Below, one piece after another: positions 26,876 to 34,292 of a DNA stretch of 60,259 nt. This DNA comes from Lentisphaerota bacterium (GTDB lineage: Bacteria; Verrucomicrobiota; Lentisphaeria; Oligosphaerales; JABHEG01), in contig JABHEG010000054.1 of assembly GCA_018676675.1 (NCBI GenBank), positions 1 to 60,259 on the forward strand, read 5' to 3'. Below the pieces are notes generated by a model that saw only the letters and a list, made by a program, of their open reading frames with translations, searched no databases and was not told the DNA's origin. How positions within the stretch are numbered: position 1 is the stretch's first letter; each line of letters starts with the position of its first letter. The translations under genes were made by a program, and so were the position numbers.

Positions 26876-27118
26876 ATGAATACGACCCTCTCAACGCGCG
26901 GCCAACTGGTGCTACCGGCCGAGATCCGCCGGCAGGACGACTTGCGCCCGGGCCAGGAGTTCGAGGTCGAGCGCATCGACCACGGCGAGTACCGTCTGGT
27001 ACTGCGCGAGCCACGCCCGAACGAGGGCCTGATCGACTGGTTGCTTGCCTGTCCCGACAAAGGCTTCTTCGTGCCTGTCGATTCTGAGGATACCGACAGC
27101 CTATGCGCTACCTTGTAG
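26876..27118 (+). CDS. AbrB-type (VapB-like) antitoxin
   Basis: This 80-residue protein begins MNTTLSTRGQLVLPAEIRRQDDLRPGQEFEVE, the swapped-hairpin AbrB/SpoVT DNA-binding fold (STRGQxxLPxxIR). The C-terminal tail is where such antitoxins bind the PIN toxin. I choose the ATG at 26876 rather than one 24 bases earlier because the domain starts there and the promoter lies upstream. It overlaps the toxin gene by 16 bases. Confidence 0.85.
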   Translation: MNTTLSTRGQLVLPAEIRRQDDLRPGQEFEVERIDHGEYRLVLREPRPNEGLIDWLLACPDKGFFVPVDSEDTDSLCATL

Positions 27119-27519
27119 ACGCCAACATCCTCAGCGAACCCACGAAGCGAGCACCTGATCCCGGCGTTATCGCATGGCTGCGACAGTATGAGTTCGAGCT
27201 GGCTGTCGATCCCATTATTCTGGGCGAACTGCAGTTCGGGATTCTCCTGCTGCCACGTGGCCGTCGCCGACAGCGGCTGGAGGCATGGTTCTCTGAGGGG
27301 ATCCGGCGGATCGTGTGTCTGCCGTGGGACGCCGAGACCGGACTTCGCTGGGCGGAGCTTCTCGCCCAGCTGCGAGCCGACGGCAAGGCCATGCAGGTGA
27401 AGGACAGCATGATCGCGGCGACCGCGCTGACCCACACGTTGGCTATTGCGACGCGGAACATGTCGGACTTCACCAGCGCAGGTGTGCAGCTTGTCGATCC
27501 GTTCGACGGGCCCGCTTAA
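27103..27519 (+). CDS. VapC-family PIN-domain ribonuclease toxin
   Basis: This 138-residue protein shows the PIN signature: LVDANILSE (Asp6), GELQFG (Glu42), VKDSMIAATAL (Asp101) and ATRNMSDF (Asp122), the acidic residues that bind Mg in VapC RNases. VapC toxins cleave tRNA or rRNA and are blocked by the cognate antitoxin encoded just upstream. The overlapping gene order antitoxin-toxin is standard for type II systems. Confidence 0.92.
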   Translation: MRYLVDANILSEPTKRAPDPGVIAWLRQYEFELAVDPIILGELQFGILLLPRGRRRQRLEAWFSEGIRRIVCLPWDAETGLRWAELLAQLRADGKAMQVKDSMIAATALTHTLAIATRNMSDFTSAGVQLVDPFDGPA

Positions 27520-27646
27520 CGGGTGCTTCGGCGGGAACACTCGCTCGGCCATTGCTTCCCTATCGACAGCCAGAGCGGCCTCGCCATGGGGGCATTTCCC
27601 CGATCCCTGCGCCTCGTGTGTCTGACAGTGAACCATGGATCCCCTC

Positions 27647-28477
27647 TCAGCCCAGTTCCGCGAGCGCCCAGTTGACGGTCTCCTGGGTGATCAACTGCAC
27701 GCGCCCTGCGGCGTCGACGAGGTAGTGAGTGGGTACGATCGCGCGGCCAGTCTGAGCGTAGCAGTCGAGCGTGGCCGGTCCGGCCTTGGTCGGGATCTCG
27801 ATCGCCCCGGAGTATTTCAGTGTCTGGTCCGGCCGCAGCGTCGAGTCGTCCAGCATATCGAACCGGAGCGGCTTGCTTTTGCACGTACCCGAAGCCAGCA
27901 CCGGCAGCAGCGCCCACCGAGCGATGAGCGGTAGCGATGTCGCACGTTCCTGCGTCCAGGCCGCCGATTTCACGGTTATCGCCTTGCCGTCCCAAGCGCC
28001 GGTTTCGGTGAACCCGGCGTCCGGGGCCTGCTCCAGTCTCGAAGCCAGCGACCAACTCAGGGCGGCGCGGTCTTCCGCCCGGCACGTGAGCGTCGTCTTC
28101 ACCACGTTGCCATGACGCGTCTCTGTCGCGGTCAGGACGTCGCCTTTGAAGGCGAGCTCAATGGAGCCGGCGACCTGGTTTCGAGACTTCGCCCCGGCAC
28201 TCAAGAATTTGGCAAGGCTGTAGCTCGCCGTGAAGTCGCCGGCCATCGAGCCAGTCTGGATGGGCGCGAACTTGCCGACGTAGCCGGTGATCGGCTCAAT
28301 GGCAGCAGGCTCAGTAAAGGGATTTGGGGATGTCCCCACCGGGTGCCTCTTCGCTCGCTTCGCCTTCCGCCTCTTCTTCGCGGGTCGCGGCCCGTCCGCG
28401 GCGAGTGCCGGGAGGAGGCCCCCGGAAACGAGAGAGGCGGCGACAGCGGAAATGTGCATGAATTCTCGTCTCTCCAT
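27647..28477 (-). CDS. Exported orphan protein at the end of a sulfatase operon
   Basis: This 276-residue protein starts MERREFMHISAVAASLVSGGLLPALA, a leader with a Tat-like R-R motif, followed by a very basic stretch (KKRRKAKRAKR). The remainder is beta-rich with no motif I recognise; its C-terminal half parallels the protein at 21031-21855. It starts two bases after the stop of the sulfatase upstream, so it is translated from the same operon. A structural or sugar-binding role is possible but not shown. Confidence 0.7.
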   Translation of the reverse strand: MERREFMHISAVAASLVSGGLLPALAADGPRPAKKRRKAKRAKRHPVGTSPNPFTEPAAIEPITGYVGKFAPIQTGSMAGDFTASYSLAKFLSAGAKSRNQVAGSIELAFKGDVLTATETRHGNVVKTTLTCRAEDRAALSWSLASRLEQAPDAGFTETGAWDGKAITVKSAAWTQERATSLPLIARWALLPVLASGTCKSKPLRFDMLDDSTLRPDQTLKYSGAIEIPTKAGPATLDCYAQTGRAIVPTHYLVDAAGRVQLITQETVNWALAELG

Positions 28478-28479
28478 GA

Positions 28480-29772
28480 TCAGGCCTCCTCCTTCACCTT
28501 GCGGTACCAGTCGAGGTAGGTTCTGTAAGGGGCCGCTTTCGGCCCTTCCGGGACCCGCGTGCAGAGGTCGAGTTTGCCCACGAACTCGCGCAGCCAGGCC
28601 CGGTGTTGTTTAAGCACGGCTCTGCTCGCGTCGGCGGCCGCCAGATCGGCCATCTCCAGCGGATCCTGCTCCAGATCGAAAAGCCTGACCTGGCCGTTGC
28701 CGCTGTGGATGGACTTGTAGCGCTTGTCACGGATACCGACGGACCCGGCCCCGAGGAACGACTCGCCCACGACGTATTCGCGCCAGTCGGGTACGGACCG
28801 GCCCTCCACGAGCGGGCGCAGTGACCGGCCGATGCTCATCTTCGGGAGCATCGGGACTTGGGCGTAGTCGCAGATGGTGGCGGGGATGTCGACCCCGGAC
28901 GTGAGTTTCTCCGTCTCGCGTCGGCCTTTGGGGATCTTGCCGGGATAGACCACAATGGCAGGGACACGCCACGCCTCGTCCTCCATGAACCCCTTGCTCA
29001 CCTTCCCGTGGAAGCCCAACCCGTCCCCGTGATCGGCGGTGAAGATGACGACCGTATTGCGTGCGAACCGTGACGTCTTCAGCGCATCGTAGAGGCGCCC
29101 GATCTCGGCATCCACCATCTCGACCCAGCGGTAGTAGATATAGATGTAGTAGCGCCAGTCGAGCTCCTTCCACTTGCTGGTGCGCGGAGCTTTGGTGTTG
29201 ACGAAGTTCTTCGGCAGCGGCGGGAGCTGGTCTTCGATCTCCGGTGCGAACCTGAACTTGCCCATGCCCCCGGCGGCGCCGGCGGTGTAACAGCAATCGT
29301 GCGGATTCATGAACCCGGCGTTGAGGAAGAATGGCTTGTCGGGCTTGTGGTTGGCCAGGAACCCCATGCAGGCGCGGGCGACAGCGGCGTCACTGAACTC
29401 TCCTCGGGCGTCGGTCGGCAGGAGGTTGCGGAAGCTCTTGCGCACGTCGCGCTTGGGAATGTGCCACTTGCCCGCGTAGACACACTCGTAATCGCCGTGC
29501 TTGCGCAGCCACTGCCCGAGGTCCGGCAGGTCCGGGAGGATCGGACAGCCGTTCGTCGGCACTCCGGTCTCACTTGACATGCGACCAGTGTACCAACTCG
29601 CGCGCGCCGGGCAGCATTGCGGCATGGTCGTGTAGTTCGTCATCAACGAGCAACCGTCAGCGGCGATGCGGTCGATGGCCGGTGTCTTCACATAGGGATT
29701 CCCATACGCCGAAACCGCCTGGAAGTGCATCTGATCGACGTGTATGAAGAGGACATTCGGTCGGTTGATCAT
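28480..29772 (-). CDS. Sulfatase, no signal peptide
   Basis: This 430-residue sulfatase begins at once with the fold (MINRPNVLFIHVDQM). It has the modification motif CCPAR (Cys53) and the second metal block FTADHGDGLGFHGK. No Sec or Tat leader is present, so it is probably cytoplasmic. It resembles the Tat-exported sulfatase at 19223-20725 in motif and length. Its ATG overlaps the stop of the preceding GH5-like gene (ATGA at 29769-29772), and the following orphan begins two bases after its stop. Confidence 0.93.
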   Translation of the reverse strand: MINRPNVLFIHVDQMHFQAVSAYGNPYVKTPAIDRIAADGCSLMTNYTTMPQCCPARASWYTGRMSSETGVPTNGCPILPDLPDLGQWLRKHGDYECVYAGKWHIPKRDVRKSFRNLLPTDARGEFSDAAVARACMGFLANHKPDKPFFLNAGFMNPHDCCYTAGAAGGMGKFRFAPEIEDQLPPLPKNFVNTKAPRTSKWKELDWRYYIYIYYRWVEMVDAEIGRLYDALKTSRFARNTVVIFTADHGDGLGFHGKVSKGFMEDEAWRVPAIVVYPGKIPKGRRETEKLTSGVDIPATICDYAQVPMLPKMSIGRSLRPLVEGRSVPDWREYVVGESFLGAGSVGIRDKRYKSIHSGNGQVRLFDLEQDPLEMADLAAADASRAVLKQHRAWLREFVGKLDLCTRVPEGPKAAPYRTYLDWYRKVKEEA

Positions 29773-32048
29773 GGTCTGGGTGTCTCCGACTGTCTTTCGG
29801 GCTTCTCAACTTGTACGCAGCTCACGCTTGGCTTGGATTCGCCTGGAAACGCAATGAGAACGTCACCCGAAGCCGAAACGACCTGTTCCAACACGGCTGT
29901 GTGTCGATCGAGTTTCGTGAGTTGTGCAACGTCAACTGCCCCGATATCCCTGCCGTTGATCGTCATCTTGAACGGGCGCTTGTTCGCCTCGATGGGGAAG
30001 AATGCCCTGACGCAGTATTCCCGCCCCCCCGAAGACACTTCCACGGCCGGCTTGAAAGCCACGCTGTCGGCAATGTAGTTCCCCGTCTTCTCAGCGCAGA
30101 ACAGGAACACCTTCGCCCGTCCGGCAAGCGGAAATCGCCCGGCATGAACCCATCTGTTGGTCATCGCACGCTGGTTTACAGAGAACCAGTGCTGCTTGTT
30201 GCCGGACTCAAGCTTGTACACGGCCTTGGCCGCGTGGTCTTTGTTGGGGTCGTCGCCCACGTATACGTAAACATCGTAGTTGCCCTTCCTCAGGCGGCTG
30301 GTTGCCCAGGTTGCGGATTGGCCCTTGCCGGGAGTTGTCCAGTAATCCTGGTGCCACTCGCCTGAGAGCTTCACCTTTTCCGGGGCGTCTTCCCGGTGAT
30401 GGTGGCCCCCCACGATCACGCTGTCCGGGCCGAAGGATACGTCGCTCACCTTCATCCTGAGCTGCGACACCTCGTTGCACCATGTGGAGTAGAGTCCCTT
30501 CCCGAAGCTGCCCAGCTCCCTTCCGGAAGCGGCGACATTTACCTGAAACCGGGTCTGCTTGTAGGCTTCAGAGGGGAAGATCACTTTGCCATCGATCCTG
30601 ACGGGCATCGGGGCGCCGAGGTTGACGGTCAGTTCTTCCAGGGACTCGTCTTCAGGCTCCACGAACCGGGCATCGTAGAAATAGTCATACGAGGCGAGCT
30701 TTTCGACGCTGTGGAGATCCCGCCACGGCGTTTTGGGAATGTTCTCGGACATCATTCTCAGGATCGTGTTATCCTCTGCCGTTCCGGGCCACCAGTTTTC
30801 GTTTTGCCAGTCGGCGTTGGCCGCGTGTCCGTCAAAGGTCCAGACCAGGTATCCCGCCAGTCCGTATCCCGCGAGCAGGTCAACCTGTTGGACAATCAAC
30901 TCGCCGGCTTCCTCCGGTATTTTCGTGCTGGCTTTCACTACCCCGAACTCGCCTGCGAACAAGGGCTTCCCGTTCCTGGTGCATACCTCAACAAGATCGT
31001 TGTATTCAATGCTGTGAAAGTACAGTTTGGCGCTGTAATCGAGAGCGGAAGCAGTGTTTGTGCCGTGTCCGATATAGGTGTGAAGGTCGATGTAGTCGGC
31101 CTTTGACGTTGCGATCGCAACGGGACGGGCGGGGATGCGCATATCCCTCAGCGCGTGCTGGCTTTTCTGCTCCCTGGCCCACCCCGGGCCTGACGTGCGA
31201 CCGATATTGTGGAAACTGAAGACGGATGCGGAAACCATGGCATGCGGATCGACTGCCTTCACCGCATCGCTGCACAGATCAATCCAGTTGGTCATCGACA
31301 CGTCCATGAGTTTCTGTATCTCTGAACTCGTGTCCAGATCGTAGGGCTCGCCGAGAAAAGCGAATTCCCCGCCGCTCTTGAACGGTTCGTGCTTCATGGT
31401 GAACTGGACTTCGTTGTCCAGGTCATAGGCGAGGACCGTTGAGAGCAGCTCGGGCGCACGATCCTTGATCTCCTGCGTGAGCTGTCCCAGGTAGGCAACC
31501 TTGTTCTTGATGGTACGGTCATTCAGATAGTGACCGTTCCAGCCCTGGGCGTTGTTGTCATTGGCGCCCAGAGAGCTGTAGTAAGCTGACGGCAACTGAT
31601 AGCAGGTTGTGAGAATGACGTAGGTCTTGTACTCGGCGGCAAGTCTCAGGAAGTCAATCAGGTTGTCCATGACTTCCGGGTTCAAGCTCTTGCTGTCATC
31701 CACGGGAGCGAAGTTGAAATGGCTGAGGAAGACCCTCGTCGTGTTGAAGCCATGCCTGCTGGACGCCTCGAACATCCCCTCAGCTTCTTCGTACGAGTAA
31801 TGCCCCACACCAAAGGGCGAATGCCATTTTGCGGTCGGTACTTCCGGATGCTGCTGCAGGCGGATGTAGTTGAAGCCGATGGGATGGAAGGCCCTTCCGG
31901 TTGCCGTATCGACGAACGCGCAGTTCTTCACGCCGATACGCGGCAAGACCCCTGCGGTGGCTGGGCCTCGATCACCGGACACGCCCCCCCCCACGGCCGA
32001 CGCCGCGACGGCGCATCCCAGTGCTTTCAGTAGATCAAAAAGGTGCAT
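29769..32048 (-). CDS. Exported GH5-like glycoside hydrolase with C-terminal beta domains
   Basis: I start at the ATG at 32048 (759 residues), which has AAGGAG nine bases upstream and gives a leader (MHLFDLLKALGCAVAASAVGGG); a start at 32081 lies further up. The TIM barrel begins FHPIGFNYIRL and keeps LAYDLDNEVQF (acid/base Glu) and LFAGEFGVVK (nucleophile Glu), as in the lipoprotein at 25467-26837. The last 250 residues form a malectin/golvesin-like sandwich (KGNYDVYVYVGDDPNKDHAAKAVYKL) that may bind sugar. It is 29 bp downstream of a sulfatase and overlaps the next one, so it works with them on the same glycan (inference). Confidence 0.85.
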   Translation of the reverse strand: MHLFDLLKALGCAVAASAVGGGVSGDRGPATAGVLPRIGVKNCAFVDTATGRAFHPIGFNYIRLQQHPEVPTAKWHSPFGVGHYSYEEAEGMFEASSRHGFNTTRVFLSHFNFAPVDDSKSLNPEVMDNLIDFLRLAAEYKTYVILTTCYQLPSAYYSSLGANDNNAQGWNGHYLNDRTIKNKVAYLGQLTQEIKDRAPELLSTVLAYDLDNEVQFTMKHEPFKSGGEFAFLGEPYDLDTSSEIQKLMDVSMTNWIDLCSDAVKAVDPHAMVSASVFSFHNIGRTSGPGWAREQKSQHALRDMRIPARPVAIATSKADYIDLHTYIGHGTNTASALDYSAKLYFHSIEYNDLVEVCTRNGKPLFAGEFGVVKASTKIPEEAGELIVQQVDLLAGYGLAGYLVWTFDGHAANADWQNENWWPGTAEDNTILRMMSENIPKTPWRDLHSVEKLASYDYFYDARFVEPEDESLEELTVNLGAPMPVRIDGKVIFPSEAYKQTRFQVNVAASGRELGSFGKGLYSTWCNEVSQLRMKVSDVSFGPDSVIVGGHHHREDAPEKVKLSGEWHQDYWTTPGKGQSATWATSRLRKGNYDVYVYVGDDPNKDHAAKAVYKLESGNKQHWFSVNQRAMTNRWVHAGRFPLAGRAKVFLFCAEKTGNYIADSVAFKPAVEVSSGGREYCVRAFFPIEANKRPFKMTINGRDIGAVDVAQLTKLDRHTAVLEQVVSASGDVLIAFPGESKPSVSCVQVEKPERQSETPRP

Positions 32049-32077
32049 CTGAGCAAGCTCCTTCCAGGTAAGTCTGT

Positions 32078-33964
32078 TCACGGTTGGTGCCCAAGCGTTG
32101 AGTATTGCCCGACCACCTTGCCCTTGCCGTCGCGCAGCACGATCTGCCGGATCTCCAGTTCGCCTTCGCCTCGGCCCAGGTCGAGGCGGAGGCCCCGGAG
32201 ACTCGATCCGGTCGTGAACTCGATCGTGTGATCGTGGAATTCACCGTCGTTGGCGACCTTGAACGCCTGCGTGTTCGCGCGGGTGAAGCCCTTCTTCTTT
32301 GCTGTCGTCCAGCGCAGTAGACCGGCGGGATCCCTCACCGTGGAGCGCATGCTCAGGCTGAGAGTGAATGCGCCCTTGCCGGGTACGCTGCCATCCTTCT
32401 TGATAACCGGTGAGGACCCGTTGGAACGAATCGACAGCGTGTCGCCGGTATCCGTGATGATGGCGTTGTACAAGCCGAACCAGCCATGCCAACGCTTCTT
32501 CCAGTTCGGGTTCGGACGCGGCACCAGCGCGCCCGTCTCCCGCAGATACTCGTCCAGAACGGCTTTGAGTTCTGTCACCTTCTCGGGGTTCGCTGCGGCC
32601 AGGTCGGAGGCTTCCCCGATGTCGTCTTTCAGGTTGTAGAGCTCGATCTTGTCCGTTTGGTCCGGGTTGCCCGCCCAGTATTTCAGCAGCTTCCAGTCAC
32701 CTCGACGCACCGCAGTGGCCGGTTCGCCGCCGCTCGGGAAGTGGCAAACGAAGGCGTCCCGGGGCCGGTCCACGGGCTGGGCGGCCAGGGCCGGAATGAT
32801 GTCGGCGCCGTCCAGTGGCTGATCCGCAGCCGGTGTCACGCCCGCGGCGGCCAATACGGTAGGGAAGATGTCGGTGGCACAGACAACCTCGTCGCTGACG
32901 CTTCCCGGCTTGTCGCGGCCGGGCCAGGAAACGATGAACGGTACGCGGATGCCGCCCTCGGTCATGTCGCCTTTCTGGCCGCGCAGTGGGTGGTTGCTGG
33001 TGACGTGGTAAGGCTCCGGCGCCTTGCCGCCCCCCACCCATCGGCGCCCGGTCTCGAGCGCACCGTTGTCGGAGGTGAAGATGATCAGGGTGTTCCGGGT
33101 CAGGTTTCGGCTGTCGAGCGCGTCGAGCAGGCGCCCGACGTTCTCGTCCAGGCTCGCGACCATGGCGCCCATGACCGGCGATTTCTGCTGTCCGCGCGGA
33201 TCCGTCTTCTTCTCATACTCGGCGATCAGGGCGTCGCGTCCCTCGATGGGGCCGTGGACCAGGAAGTACCAGAGATTCAGGAAGAACGGTCTCCCGGTCT
33301 TCGCTGCCGCATCGATCTCCTCGATCGCGCAGGTGGTGAGTGTGTCCGCCCGCGGTGTGCCGTCGGGGATCTCCTCCGGGAACGTCGGGGGGCGGGCCTT
33401 GTACGGGGCGAAGTGGCCGCCCGCGAACTTCGGGTCGTAGAATCCCGTGCAGACGGCACGATCGAATCCGTGGTCTTTGGCCGCGTAGCCGTCGAATCCC
33501 AGGTGCCATTTCCCAACGTGTATCGTCCGGTACCCAGCGTCGTTCAACAGTTCCGGCAGCGTGATGTAGGTTGTGTTGAGACGCGTGACAAATTGCGCCG
33601 AGGTCACCCGGTGATCCGGCGGCATGGCGTAGGTTCCTAGCTGCCTGGCCGTCAGCCGGGCGCCGGGCTTGTGACACGACGGCGCGGTGAGATGAAGACG
33701 TCCCGGATCCTGCCCGGTCATGATCGCTGCGCGGGTAGGCGAGCAGTACGGGCTTGCGGAGTACGCATTGGTGAAGCGCATTCCGCGCTCGGCCAGCCGG
33801 TCGATGTTCGGTGTCTCGTAGTACTGACTGCCATACACGCCCGTGTCTATCCAGCCCAGGTCGTCGGTGAGGATGACCACGATGTTGGGCTTCGCGGCCT
33901 CGGCGCGAAGCGCGCCCAAAAGCAACAGGAAGGAAACAAGGACTCCAGAGATCCTGCTCATCAT
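32078..33964 (-). CDS. Secreted sulfatase (arylsulfatase A-like)
   Basis: The start chosen is the ATG at 33964 (628 residues; a second ATG follows immediately), with GGAG upstream and a Sec signal MMSRISGVLVSFLLLLGALRAEA. The frame also runs on to 34087 through the repeat array, but that part is not protein-like. Motifs: TDDLGWIDTGVYG, modification motif CSPTR (Cys74), FTSDNGALETG. A C-terminal beta domain (about 510-628) follows the catalytic fold. It heads the operon that continues with the GH5-like enzyme, another sulfatase and an orphan. The array of palindromic repeats sits in its 5' region. Confidence 0.93.
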   Translation of the reverse strand: MMSRISGVLVSFLLLLGALRAEAAKPNIVVILTDDLGWIDTGVYGSQYYETPNIDRLAERGMRFTNAYSASPYCSPTRAAIMTGQDPGRLHLTAPSCHKPGARLTARQLGTYAMPPDHRVTSAQFVTRLNTTYITLPELLNDAGYRTIHVGKWHLGFDGYAAKDHGFDRAVCTGFYDPKFAGGHFAPYKARPPTFPEEIPDGTPRADTLTTCAIEEIDAAAKTGRPFFLNLWYFLVHGPIEGRDALIAEYEKKTDPRGQQKSPVMGAMVASLDENVGRLLDALDSRNLTRNTLIIFTSDNGALETGRRWVGGGKAPEPYHVTSNHPLRGQKGDMTEGGIRVPFIVSWPGRDKPGSVSDEVVCATDIFPTVLAAAGVTPAADQPLDGADIIPALAAQPVDRPRDAFVCHFPSGGEPATAVRRGDWKLLKYWAGNPDQTDKIELYNLKDDIGEASDLAAANPEKVTELKAVLDEYLRETGALVPRPNPNWKKRWHGWFGLYNAIITDTGDTLSIRSNGSSPVIKKDGSVPGKGAFTLSLSMRSTVRDPAGLLRWTTAKKKGFTRANTQAFKVANDGEFHDHTIEFTTGSSLRGLRLDLGRGEGELEIRQIVLRDGKGKVVGQYSTLGHQP

Positions 33965-34024
33965 GCCGTCACTACTCCGTGAGTTTCCCGTTGAACTCGA
34001 TCGGGAAAGCCGTAGTCCCATCCC

Positions 34025-34262
34025 CTGGAGGCAGCTCATCCTTGAGCGCTCCCCCAGGAGCCACAATCTGTACTCGGGGCAGCTCATCCTTGAGCGCTCC
34101 CCGGACCGGTTTGGGAAAACCGGCCTCCAGGGGCTTCGATCTGCACTGGAGGCAGCTCATCCTTGAGCGCTCCCCCAGGAGCCACAATCTGTACTCGGGG
34201 CAGCTCATCCCTGAGTACTCCCCGGACCGGTTTGGGAAAACCGGCCTCCAGGGGCTTCGACC
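34025..34262. repeat. Palindromic repeat array, copy 3 (two 121-bp units, four cores)
   Basis: Two tandem units begin at 34025 and 34146. Each contains two cores (GCAGCTCATCCTTGAG, last one CCTGAGTA) separated by CCCCCAGGAGCCACAATCTG, then the hairpin CCGGTTTGGGAAAACCGG and GGCCTCCAGGGGCTTCGA. The units are almost identical. The array fills the gap between the PQQ-propeller gene and the sulfatase and is open in the minus-strand frame as ALKDELPP peptides. Confidence 0.9.
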
Positions 34263-34292
34263 ATGATTTTGGCGTTGCGTACCGCATTGGTA

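Noticed and set aside
33965..34087. N-terminal extension of the sulfatase through the repeat array
   Set aside because: It would put about 40 residues of repeat-derived sequence before a good signal peptide that has its own ribosome site.
34025..34262. CRISPR array or riboswitch
   Set aside because: The two 121-bp units are nearly identical throughout, with no variable spacers; the hairpins match the dispersed repeat rather than a known riboswitch.
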